From the NCBI GenBank assembly GCA_934202095.1, contig CAKPXN010000037.1, positions 1-11,824 of the forward strand: a stretch of DNA of 11,824 bases, in the 5' to 3' direction. This document shows positions 1-8,668 of the stretch, in pieces. Below the pieces are notes generated by a model. The model was not told the DNA's origin. It was given only the letters and a program-made list of their open reading frames with translations, and made no database searches. Each line of letters starts with the position of its first letter. Positions within the stretch are counted from its first letter, which is position 1. Both the position numbers and the translations under genes were made by a program. The stretch is from an uncultured Veillonella sp. (GTDB lineage Bacteria; Bacillota; Negativicutes; Veillonellales; Veillonellaceae).

Positions 1-28
1 ATGTCAAAACCCGCACTCTGGCATATGT

Positions 29-44
29 TCAATCATATGATTGA
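29..44. repeat. Perfect 16-bp palindrome in the putative rRNA leader
   Basis: TCAATCATATGATTGA reads the same on both strands. In a minus-strand transcript it would fold into an uninterrupted 8-bp arm pair with no proper loop, or shift to a slightly shorter stem. It lies 12-27 nt downstream of the boxA-like motif. It could be part of the long processing stem that encloses 16S rRNA, or a local leader hairpin. The sequence is certain and the role is inferred. Confidence 0.5.
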
Positions 45-56
45 TTACCTATCATT

Positions 57-106
57 GTTCAGTTTTCAAAGATCTGTTTGCTAGTCACTGTCGTGCGCTA
101 GCGACT
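57..106 (-). promoter_or_regulatory. rRNA-type leader: boxB-like hairpin followed by boxA antitermination motif
   Basis: On the minus strand, just after the proximal promoter, AGTCGCT (100-106) pairs with AGTGACT (83-89), including one G-U pair, to form a 7-bp hairpin with a 10-nt loop. It is followed by GATCTTTGAAAACTGAAC (57-74), whose core CTTTGAAAACT (61-71) matches the boxA motif in leaders and spacers of Firmicute rRNA operons, where the NusB-NusE (S10) complex binds nascent RNA. The order promoter, boxB, boxA is that of an rrn leader. The 16S gene itself would lie outside the window, so this is a strong inference rather than a direct observation. A 16S-23S spacer also carries such a boxA, but the tandem promoters favour the leader. 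Confidence 0.65.
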
Positions 107-111
107 TGATT

Positions 112-140
112 ATAATACCAAGTTCAGAGTATTTCGTCAA
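112..140 (-). promoter_or_regulatory. Strong sigma-A promoter P2 (proximal), rRNA operon type
   Basis: On the minus strand, -35 TTGACG (135-140) is followed after 17 bp by -10 TATTAT (112-117); an overlapping TATAAT sits at 109-114. The DNA just upstream (about 141-172) is rich in A and T runs, as in an UP element contacted by the RNA polymerase alpha subunits. Transcription would start near 103-106 and run toward position 1 through the boxB/boxA leader. A near-consensus core plus UP-like DNA is typical of rRNA promoters. Confidence 0.7.
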
Positions 141-228
141 GCACTTTTTAAAACTTTTTTGAATTAAATTCAACTGTTCTAATGATGTGCTGTCATCCGA
201 ATTACGCTGTGTCCTAACGACTTGTATT

Positions 229-256
229 AGTATATCATAAACAAAGAAAACGTCAA
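229..256 (-). promoter_or_regulatory. Strong sigma-A promoter P1 (distal), tandem with P2
   Basis: On the minus strand, -35 TTGACG (251-256) and -10 TATACT (229-234) are separated by 16 bp. The -35 hexamer is identical to that of P2, about 116 bp downstream. The sequence after the -10 (CAAGTCGTTAG) closely repeats the one after P2 (CAAGTCGCTAG). Tandem promoters of this type commonly drive rRNA operons. Confidence 0.6.
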
Positions 257-309
257 CCAGTTTTTGAACACTTTCAACAATTTCATTTATATCTCATTTA
301 GCTACTACA

Positions 310-347
310 CGTTTACTCATTTATATACCAAACGTTCACCCATTTAT
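310..347. repeat. Imperfect 15-bp direct repeat upstream of P1
   Basis: CGTTTACTCATTTAT (310-324) and CGTTCACCCATTTAT (333-347) match at 13 of 15 positions and start 23 bp apart. A third CATTTAT occurs at 284-290. The copies lie between the MFS terminator and P1. The spacing of roughly two helical turns could suit a DNA-binding protein, but the region is A/T-rich and the match is short. No function is assigned. Apart from this repeat, nothing recognisable lies between 257 and 376. Confidence 0.35.
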
Positions 348-376
348 TTTGATTCCATCCTCTTATGATGACATAT

Positions 377-441
377 AAAAAACACGTATTTGCTTAGTAT
401 TCTAATAAATTATTGTTAATAAATACTAAAGCAAATACGTG
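377..441 (-). terminator. Rho-independent terminator of the MFS gene
   Basis: On the minus strand, 12 nt after the stop codon, CACGTATTTGCTTTAGTATT (422-441) pairs with AATACTAAGCAAATACGTG (383-401), about 19 bp with one bulged base, around a 20-nt A/T-rich loop. Six T residues (377-382) follow. The stem is unusually long and AT-rich, but the following T tract makes termination likely. It separates the MFS transcript from the rRNA-type promoters downstream. A shorter T tract (443-446) follows in the plus direction, so weak bidirectional action is possible. Confidence 0.85.
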
Positions 442-453
442 CTTTTATAATTA

Positions 454-1629
454 CTATTCTGCTATATATGAATGTTTTCTAATTACAAAATGATAGAGAG
501 CTAAAGCTACTACCATAATAAGAGCCGTAATTTGATATAAATATTGATACCCTAAAGCATTTGCAATCAAAGCTAGTACAACTGATCCTGCACCTACTGC
601 TATATCAAGGGCCAAAAAATACGTTGCTGTAGATACGCCTGCTCGCTCTATCGGTGCCGATTGCACTGCTAATGCCTGAAAGGCAGGCTGCGCAGCACCA
701 TATCCAAGCCCTAATAATGGAGCCGTACAGATTATCCCAATAGGTGTCGTTACAATACCTAGAGCAGCTAAGCCGAATATAAAAAGAGCTACACCTGGAT
801 AAATGACAAATTTTGAACCAAATCTTGCATACACCTTTCCAACTAAGGGACGGCTAATAATTATCATAAGTGCAAACAATGCAAAGAATACACTCCCCCA
901 AACGCCTGCGCCCATACTATTGAGCTCAATAGGTATAAATACAAGTACACCAGAATAGGTGAATCCAATAAATAATCCCATTAAAGCCCATGGCAAACTT
1001 CGTTTTTCAATGAACTGGGATATATGCCAGCCCTTGCTACTTTTCTGCTTAGGTTTTGCTAGTTCTTTAGGTAATCGAATAATATTACTTAAAATAAGGG
1101 CCAAAGCAGTCATTCCTGTCAAGAAAATATATAATGCTGAACTTCCATAGGCTTGTAATGCATATAAACCTACTGCAGGCCCCAATACCATGGCAATGTT
1201 TGAAAATACAGCAAACATATTAATACCTTCGCCCTTACGCGATGCTGGCAATACTACAACAGCCAGTGCAGCCATTACAGTTGTACCAAGAGCAAAAATT
1301 ATTCCATGTAATCCCCGTAACACAAAAATCGTTTGTAACGATGTAGTTAAATTAAATAACCCCATAATAACAAAGAATAAAACAGATGAAATCAATAAAA
1401 TTACGCGTTTATCTAATCCATCAATCAATCGTCCTGCAAAAGGACGGCATAGAATAGTACCAATTTGAAAATATGTCATAGTCAGGCCCGCATCTAAAGC
1501 AGTGCCACCTAATTCAGCTGTTAAAATTATGGGCAGTGCTGCTACCAAAACATACTGTGTCATATAAAAAATGCCACTACTTACACCATAATTGATAAAA
1601 GCAGGGCTCCATAAACATTCTGAATTCAC
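454..1629 (-). CDS. Major facilitator superfamily (MFS) transporter, substrate unknown
   Basis: This encodes a 391-residue inner-membrane permease with about twelve hydrophobic segments, the usual MFS length. The loop between TM2 and TM3 carries the signature GRLIDGLDKR, and the equivalent loop of the second half carries a weaker copy, SRPLVGKVYARFGSK, the expected twofold pseudo-repeat. An RGLHG segment fits the TM4 motif with its conserved Arg. The middle loop is short and basic. I start it at the GTG at 1629 because AAGG precedes it at good spacing and the protein then begins MNSECLWSPAF; an upstream in-frame TTG at 1650 would add seven residues but has no ribosome site. It is a single-gene unit with its own promoter and terminator. 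It looks most like a drug or metabolite exporter-type permease, but the sequence does not show the substrate. Confidence 0.9.
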   Translation of the reverse strand: MNSECLWSPAFINYGVSSGIFYMTQYVLVAALPIILTAELGGTALDAGLTMTYFQIGTILCRPFAGRLIDGLDKRVILLISSVLFFVIMGLFNLTTSLQTIFVLRGLHGIIFALGTTVMAALAVVVLPASRKGEGINMFAVFSNIAMVLGPAVGLYALQAYGSSALYIFLTGMTALALILSNIIRLPKELAKPKQKSSKGWHISQFIEKRSLPWALMGLFIGFTYSGVLVFIPIELNSMGAGVWGSVFFALFALMIIISRPLVGKVYARFGSKFVIYPGVALFIFGLAALGIVTTPIGIICTAPLLGLGYGAAQPAFQALAVQSAPIERAGVSTATYFLALDIAVGAGSVVLALIANALGYQYLYQITALIMVVALALYHFVIRKHSYIAE

Positions 1630-1667
1630 TATATCACCCTTTCTAGACAAAACATTATGTATCTCTT

Positions 1668-1696
1668 ATTGTACGTTACTCTCTCATAAGATACAA
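1668..1696 (-). promoter_or_regulatory. Probable promoter of the MFS gene
   Basis: On the minus strand, -35 TTGTAT (1691-1696) and -10 TACAAT (1668-1673) are separated by exactly 17 bp. The -10 matches the sigma-A consensus at five of six positions; the -35 is weak. It lies between the secF terminator and the MFS start, leaving a leader of about 32 nt before the GTG at 1629. No operator-like repeat is evident. Confidence 0.5.
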
Positions 1697-1714
1697 AAAT
1701 TTTACTCATAACGC

Positions 1715-1750
1715 AAAAACCCTAATCACAGTAAAATGCGATTAGGGTTT
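1715..1750 (-). terminator. Rho-independent terminator after secF
   Basis: On the minus strand, AAACCCTAATC (1740-1750) pairs with GATTAGGGTTT (1717-1727). The stem extends inward by about three more pairs, one of them G-U, around a small loop. A run of T completes it. It starts 24 nt after the secF stop and would end the long ruvC-to-secF transcription unit. Confidence 0.85.
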
Positions 1751-1774
1751 ATAGCTTTCACCATAACAATGAAA

Positions 1775-2665
1775 TTATTGATTGCGAATGTCACTCTTAT
1801 TTCTATTTTTCCAAAGCACCCACAAGGATGTAGCCACACAAATAGAAGAGTATGCACCACTGGCAAAACCGATAATCATACAAAGAGCGAAGTTTTTCGT
1901 TGTATCCCCACCAAATACGAATAGAGATACACAGGCAAACATTACAGTAGCTAATGTATAGATACTACGATGAATACTTTGTGCAATAGAAGCATTCGCC
2001 AAATCTTCAAATGTATCAGTACGTTTATGAGTATGAGCATTTTCACGAACGCGGTCAAAGATAACAACCGATTCATTCATGGAATAACCTACAACCGTTA
2101 AGATGGCTGCCAAGAAGGATGCATCAATTTCTAATTGGAAGAAGGAGAATACACCTAATACCATAATTAAATCATGGAAAATGGCAGTCAATGCAGATAC
2201 AGCTATTCTATATTCAAAACGATACGAAATATAGAGCGCCAATACAGCAAAGGCGATAACAAGATTTAAAAGTGCATGTTGTGTTACTTCAGAACCGATA
2301 ACAGCACCTACAGTTTCAATACGTTTTACCGTATTTTCACCGATATCACTGTTCAATTTTTCTACTACAGCTGCACTTTCACTAGGTTCCAGGTTACGAG
2401 TACGAATCATAACATCTTCCCCTGCTGTTTCTGCAGTATCTCCAGAAAGCTGAATTTGTGCATTTTCAAGGTTAAATGTTTTCAATACATCACGCACTTG
2501 GCTGACTTCTACAGGTTTCGTAAATTGAACTTCTACAATGGTACCACCCGTATAATCGATACCAAAGTTAAACCCTTTTGTGAAAATAGAGATTAAACTG
2601 ATAATCACAAGAACGGAGGAAATCACAAACCACCAACGATGATGTCTAATTACGTTGAAACTCAT
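1775..2665 (-). CDS. secF: Protein translocase subunit SecF
   Basis: SecF pairs with SecD in the inner membrane and uses the proton gradient to help pull preproteins through SecYEG on the outer side. The 296-residue protein shows TM1 at about 11-29, then the family motif GFNFGIDYTGG at 31-41, a periplasmic domain to about 125, and five further TM segments. The motif VVIFDRVREN is at 200-209. By alignment in my head with E. coli SecF, Arg233 matches the functional Arg247, while Glu198 sits where most family members have Asp (E. coli Asp213). The start ATG overlaps the secD stop as ATGA, and AGGAGG lies within the last secD codons, so the two are translationally coupled. It is the last gene of the unit. 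In B. subtilis the two proteins are fused; here they are separate. Confidence 0.97.
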   Translation of the reverse strand: MSFNVIRHHRWWFVISSVLVIISLISIFTKGFNFGIDYTGGTIVEVQFTKPVEVSQVRDVLKTFNLENAQIQLSGDTAETAGEDVMIRTRNLEPSESAAVVEKLNSDIGENTVKRIETVGAVIGSEVTQHALLNLVIAFAVLALYISYRFEYRIAVSALTAIFHDLIMVLGVFSFFQLEIDASFLAAILTVVGYSMNESVVIFDRVRENAHTHKRTDTFEDLANASIAQSIHRSIYTLATVMFACVSLFVFGGDTTKNFALCMIIGFASGAYSSICVATSLWVLWKNRNKSDIRNQ

Positions 2666-3936
2666 TTGCGCTTACCTCCTTTCAAAGATTTTGGTGCAAA
2701 ATCATCAGAACTTTTACTTGGTGAAATATTGGCACCAAACCAGAATGGATGATTAGTAAAGTTACAATCAATTAATAGGCGAAGCAAGAAATGGCTCACC
2801 GTAATCGCTGTAAACATACTTACCACAACACCTACGCCCAAGCTGATTGCGAAACCACGCACCGGACCAGAACCTAATACGGTCAAGATACCAGCTGTGA
2901 TAATAACGGATACGTTCGCATCAGTAATTGTGGAAAGAGCACGTTTAAAACCGGCTTCCATGGCAACACGCATGGATTTACCGGAGAAAACCTCTTCCTT
3001 AAAGCGTTCAAAGATAAGGATATTCGCATCTACCGCGACACCCATGGATAAGATAATACCCGCAATGCCCGGCAAGGTCATAGTTGCATTAAAGCCCTTA
3101 CCCAATACGAGTAATAATAACATAACATAAACAAGCAATGCTAGATTTGCTACAAAACCGGATAGGCGGTATAAAACAAGCAAAAATACCATAATCATGG
3201 CAATACCAGCACCAAAGGCAACAACAGATTTATCCTTAGAATCTTGACCTAAAGAAGGACCTACTGTACGCACTTCAAGAACATTGATTTTTACAGGTAA
3301 TGCACCAGAACGTAATAAAATTGCCAAATCTTTGGCTTCTTCTAGAGATTGACTACCCGAAATAGTCGCTTTACCACCAGTAATAGCTTGTTGTACTACA
3401 GGATTTGTTAACACATCACCATCGAGTGTGATTGCAATATGACGACCGATGTTCTTAGATGTTAAATCAGCAAATTTCTTTGCCCCTTCATCACTAAGTT
3501 CAATCGCAACTAGAGGTTGTTTATTTTGTCCCATTTCCTCTTTTGCATCTTTTAGGTCATCACCGGTCATAACGGTTTCGCCCTTTTCATTTTTAAATTC
3601 AAGGACCGCTGTTTTACCGATACGTTTCATTGCTTCATCAGGATCTTTAACACCTGGTAATTCAATGATAATACGTTTTGCACCTTCCCGTTGTACAATA
3701 GGTTCAGACAAACCCATTTCATTAATGCGTCGTTCAAGAATTTGTTTTGCTCGTTCTACCGCATCATTATCTGCTGTGCCATGTTCAGTATCCTCTGCTT
3801 CTAGCACGATATGCGTACCACCTTGCAAATCAAGGCCTTGTTTTAATGAACCTGCTAAAGGCCCAATAAAATACGCAAAACAACCAATGATAGCAGCAAT
3901 AACGACTAAGAATTTAACTATAGCCTTGCCTCTCAA
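2662..3936 (-). CDS. secD: Protein translocase subunit SecD
   Basis: SecD is the partner of SecF in the accessory complex that drives late steps of Sec export. The 424-residue protein has TM1 at about 5-24, the motif GLDLQGGTHIVLE at 34-46, a periplasmic P1 region from about 45 to 235, and five TM segments from about 236 to 385. AVDANILIFERFKEE at 301-315 contains Asp303, equivalent to the proton-relay Asp519 of E. coli. It is shorter than the E. coli protein (615 residues), as usual for Firmicute SecD with a reduced P1 domain. It starts at a TTG at 3936; GGGAG eight bases upstream and the lack of any nearby in-frame ATG support this. It follows the cyclo-ligase gene by 15 bp. The last 20 residues are polar and lysine-rich. 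Confidence 0.97.
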   Translation of the reverse strand: MRGKAIVKFLVVIAAIIGCFAYFIGPLAGSLKQGLDLQGGTHIVLEAEDTEHGTADNDAVERAKQILERRINEMGLSEPIVQREGAKRIIIELPGVKDPDEAMKRIGKTAVLEFKNEKGETVMTGDDLKDAKEEMGQNKQPLVAIELSDEGAKKFADLTSKNIGRHIAITLDGDVLTNPVVQQAITGGKATISGSQSLEEAKDLAILLRSGALPVKINVLEVRTVGPSLGQDSKDKSVVAFGAGIAMIMVFLLVLYRLSGFVANLALLVYVMLLLLVLGKGFNATMTLPGIAGIILSMGVAVDANILIFERFKEEVFSGKSMRVAMEAGFKRALSTITDANVSVIITAGILTVLGSGPVRGFAISLGVGVVVSMFTAITVSHFLLRLLIDCNFTNHPFWFGANISPSKSSDDFAPKSLKGGKRK

Positions 3937-3951
3937 AATTGTTGCTCCCTT

Positions 3952-4518
3952 CTAATTAACATAAATTACACCCTGCTCTGTAACGATAGCAGGCATACGT
4001 TGATCATAGCGTTCCATCGGTATAGACTCATCCAAAATTTGCGCGTTCCATGCAACACCGATATAGTGCGTCGGCGAAAGTTCCTTTAAGAAACGGTCGT
4101 AATAGCCATTTCCCATTCCCATACGCCCACCATATCTATCAAATCCTGCACCAGGCACTAATACTAAATCAATGTCAGTAGGATCAATTATCTCATATGG
4201 TTCTTTAGGCACACGGATATTTAAAACACCTCGTACGACATCGTCTAAATTATGTAGTCGCACGGCAATCATCGTAATCTTATCAACACATACGGGTACA
4301 TAAACTCGTTTACCTGACTGTAAAGCATGTTCTATAACATCATCCAAGTTGGCTTCTTTCGGCATCGCCAAGTAGACCATAATCGATTGTGCCTGTTCAT
4401 ACTGAGGCAGATGAACAATCTCGTCGCACAACATTGCGGCCCACGATTCACAATCTTCAATAGATAAAGCAGCGCGCTGGGACTTGCACGCCTGGCGCAC
4501 TGCTTCTTTTGTTTTCAT
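3952..4518 (-). CDS. fau: 5-formyltetrahydrofolate cyclo-ligase (methenyltetrahydrofolate synthetase)
   Basis: The enzyme converts 5-formyltetrahydrofolate to 5,10-methenyltetrahydrofolate using ATP, returning a storage or by-product folate to the one-carbon pool in the cytoplasm. The 188-residue length is normal. An N-terminal basic stretch (KTKEAVRQACKSQR, 2-15) fits the conserved ATP-contacting Lys/Arg region, and VYLAMPKEANLD at 48-59 fits the folate-site segment. The family signature spans 121-144, with GAGFDRYGGRMG followed by NGYYDRF; Asn137 stands at a variable site often occupied by Gly. Its ATG shares one base with the yajC stop (TAATG), and AAGGA upstream provides a ribosome site, so it is coupled to yajC. 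Its place between yajC and secD is unusual, because those genes are normally adjacent. It is also known as ygfA or fthC. Confidence 0.93.
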   Translation of the reverse strand: MKTKEAVRQACKSQRAALSIEDCESWAAMLCDEIVHLPQYEQAQSIMVYLAMPKEANLDDVIEHALQSGKRVYVPVCVDKITMIAVRLHNLDDVVRGVLNIRVPKEPYEIIDPTDIDLVLVPGAGFDRYGGRMGMGNGYYDRFLKELSPTHYIGVAWNAQILDESIPMERYDQRMPAIVTEQGVIYVN

Positions 4519-4808
4519 TACTTAGTTTCCTTATTTTTTTTAGAAACTACGGATGCGATAGCAGTACGAGCAAATGTCATTTCTACTTTTTCCGCTACTT
4601 GTACCTTAACCTTTTCATCATCAAGTTCGATGATTTCGCCATAGATACCACCAATAGTCACAATTTTTTGGCCTTTTTTCAAGCTACCTAATAAATTAGC
4701 GCGTTCTTTTTGTTGTTTCTTTTGTGGACGCCACAATAAGAAATAGAAAATAACGACCATTAAAAGAATCGGCCAGCTGGTTTGTAAAATTTGTTCAATA
4801 TCACCCAT
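4518..4808 (-). CDS. yajC: Preprotein translocase subunit YajC
   Basis: YajC is a small inner-membrane protein that co-purifies with SecD-SecF and SecYEG; its exact role is unsettled and it is dispensable in E. coli. The 96-residue protein has one TM helix at about 13-26, followed by the family sequence FYFLLWRPQKKQQKE (21-35) and a soluble domain with KKGQKIVTIGGIYGEI (44-59). GAGGAGG just upstream of the ATG at 4808 is a strong ribosome site. It is separated from tgt by 78 bp, the widest gap in the unit, and overlaps the cyclo-ligase start by one base. Confidence 0.96.
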   Translation of the reverse strand: MGDIEQILQTSWPILLMVVIFYFLLWRPQKKQQKERANLLGSLKKGQKIVTIGGIYGEIIELDDEKVKVQVAEKVEMTFARTAIASVVSKKNKETK

Positions 4809-4832
4809 GGGTAATCCTCCTCACTAAAATTC

Positions 4833-4861
4833 ATCTTATCTTTATAAGTATATCTATTCAA
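4833..4861 (-). promoter_or_regulatory. Possible weak internal promoter before yajC
   Basis: In the 78-bp tgt-yajC gap, TTGAAT (4856-4861) and TAAGAT (4833-4838) on the minus strand are 17 bp apart, each matching the sigma-A consensus at four of six positions. The gap has no convincing terminator, so read-through from tgt is still expected. The region is A/T-rich, where such matches arise by chance. Confidence 0.3.
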
Positions 4862-4886
4862 AATGAATTTGACTAGTTTTTTTATA

Positions 4887-7036
<2,150 letters not shown>

Positions 7037-7044
7037 TCTTATCC

Positions 7045-8667
7045 TTAATACATTTTTTTCAATGTAATACCACTATAGTAATGTCTTAAAATTGTTTGAT
7101 AATAATTGGTATCCCCCGCACCAGCTCGTTTCGCCATTTCAGCGGCGCCCCATTGTGACATACCAAGACCATGGCCCCACCCATGACCTTTAATGTACAC
7201 TGTATCATTCTTGCCTGTGAAAGTATGATATGACTTACCGGTTGAACTTGCTGGATTTTGATTGACATAAAAATCAAATAATGTTGACTTTAAACCTAAC
7301 ATGCCCCTCAAATCATCACCGCTTACCGTAACCTTACCCGCGGTACCTACAAAGGTCGCCGATTTAATACGCCCAGATACGCCTCTATCGGCTGTAGCCT
7401 TACCAGGATTTCCCAATGGTGTCAATTGAATACTCTTCAACTTACCCACGCCCTTACTAGCAGCATTTAACTTGCCCTCTAAAGCGCTACGACTCGTAGA
7501 TACTGTCCAGTTTGACGCACTAGAATTGCTATTTGAAAAATCTTTAACACCTTTCAAGTACGGAATATCATTGCCCCACACATTGACGCTATCCTCTGTG
7601 TAGCCACCGCCATCAGAATGGAACAATGCATTAATAGGGCGATTATTATATAACATAACAATACCCTTTGTATGATTTACAGCTGCCGTAGTACTTTGCG
7701 TTTCACCACTTACACCGCCATATACCTGATGGTCTGTAGAGGTACTCACATCATAGAGTTGATTCTTATTTTGCTCCATCGTATGAAGTGCATATGTACG
7801 GGCTGCCACTGCTTGTGCTTCCAAGGCAGCTGCAGGCCAAGATGGAATAGCCTCTTGTGGAACAACGCCATATAAGTACGACTCCAACGGTACTGCATTG
7901 ATAACCATCATGGCCCCATTATTGGCACGTAATGTAAGGGCCCCTCTATATGATTTTCCTTCAAAAGTAAAAATATCACCACTAGATGGTTTCAATGTAA
8001 CAACAGAATCAAGAGCTTTGCCATTAACAGCAATCTTATTGCCCCGTACACCTACGGATACAACCTTATGGCTACCAACCTTACCATTATTGCTAGTAAG
8101 AACGTCTACACCATTTGCACTCGATACAGACGCATCTTGGCGACGACTGCCCAATAAAACACGTACGTCCGGTGTATTTTCTACACGAACGCGCGTTGTT
8201 GCTTGTTCTACTTGATTCTTCGTCACCACTGCAGCCGTTGCACGCGACGTTGTAACAGAAGCCGTAACCTTTGGTTTTACAGTAGTAGTCGCAACCTTTG
8301 GTTTTGTACTTGCTACTGTCGTAGCATTTGGTTTTACGCTTGATGGTGCAGTAACCTTAGGTTTAACTGTCGTGGAGGCAGTAACCTTAGTTTTAACCGT
8401 CGTAGAGGCAGTAACCTTTGGTTTTATAGCCGTAGATGCAGTAACCTTTGGCGCCGGTTTTGTAACAAGCGGTTTAAACGTGGATTTACCAATAGTTCCA
8501 CGCACAGCTTTCACAGGAGCTTTTCCCGACACAGCTGTTGAGGATTTTGCAACAATAGGTTTTGTCCCCGATTTACCTGCTACCTGCGCGGCCTCAACAG
8601 TTCCAAAGCTATGAATGCCTAACAATAATGTTGTCATAATCATTAATGGTAATTGTTTCTTTTTCAT
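7045..8667 (-). CDS. Secreted SpoIID/LytB-domain protein, probable peptidoglycan lytic enzyme
   Basis: This is a 540-residue exported protein. Residues 1-26 form a Sec signal peptide: MKKK, a hydrophobic core to about 19, then a likely cleavage near VEAA. Residues 35-160 are low-complexity, rich in Thr, Ser, Ala, Val, Lys and Pro, with four 10-residue repeats of the [10 protein letters not shown] type at 74-113. The SpoIID domain runs from about 165 to 540: [11 protein letters not shown] (268-278) holds Glu272, matching the catalytic Glu of Spo[14 protein letters not shown] (285-295), [11 protein letters not shown] (349-359) and [15 protein letters not shown] (494-508) are further family blocks. 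SpoIID proteins cleave stem-less glycan strands as lytic transglycosylases. I start it at the ATG at 8667, one base after the ruvB stop, with AGGGA upstream; a longer in-frame start at 8724 would overlap ruvB and bury the signal peptide. The exact role in this organism is unknown. Confidence 0.9.
   Translation of the reverse strand: MKKKQLPLMIMTTLLLGIHSFGTVEAAQVAGKSGTKPIVAKSSTAVSGKAPVKAVRGTIGKSTFKPLVTKPAPKVTASTAIKPKVTASTTVKTKVTASTTVKPKVTAPSSVKPNATTVASTKPKVATTTVKPKVTASVTTSRATAAVVTKNQVEQATTRVRVENTPDVRVLLGSRRQDASVSSANGVDVLTSNNGKVGSHKVVSVGVRGNKIAVNGKALDSVVTLKPSSGDIFTFEGKSYRGALTLRANNGAMMVINAVPLESYLYGVVPQEAIPSWPAAALEAQAVAARTYALHTMEQNKNQLYDVSTSTDHQVYGGVSGETQSTTAAVNHTKGIVMLYNNRPINALFHSDGGGYTEDSVNVWGNDIPYLKGVKDFSNSNSSASNWTVSTSRSALEGKLNAASKGVGKLKSIQLTPLGNPGKATADRGVSGRIKSATFVGTAGKVTVSGDDLRGMLGLKSTLFDFYVNQNPASSTGKSYHTFTGKNDTVYIKGHGWGHGLGMSQWGAAEMAKRAGAGDTNYYQTILRHYYSGITLKKMY
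8329..8448 (-). repeat. Four tandem 30-bp repeats coding for [14 protein letters not shown] decapeptides
   Basis: Four in-frame units of 30 bp encode [30 protein letters not shown] and [10 protein letters not shown] (residues 74-113 of the SpoIID-like protein). More degenerate KPKV units continue to about residue 135. The repetition is visible at DNA level as recurring gcagtaacctt(t/a)g on the plus strand. Gain or loss of a unit would change linker length without shifting frame. Confidence 0.8.
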
Positions 8668-8668
8668 T

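Noticed and set aside
1..84. Short plus-strand ORF starting with ATG at position 1 (27 codons)
   Set aside because: It lies antisense to the rRNA-type leader, has no visible ribosome site because it starts at the edge, and shows no family resemblance.
1630..1650. TTG at 1650 as the start of the MFS gene
   Set aside because: No ribosome site precedes it, whereas the in-frame GTG at 1629 has AAGG at good spacing and gives a typical N-terminus.
3449..3955. 168-codon plus-strand open frame opposite secD
   Set aside because: It mirrors the codon structure of secD on the other strand, has a serine-rich low-complexity translation, no family motif and no ribosome site.
4809..4886. Terminator in the tgt-yajC gap
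   Set aside because: Only a five-pair ATTCA/TGAAT hairpin without a following T run is present, too weak for termination.
8329..8535. CRISPR-like array
   Set aside because: The repeats are contiguous, in frame and protein-coding, without unique spacers.
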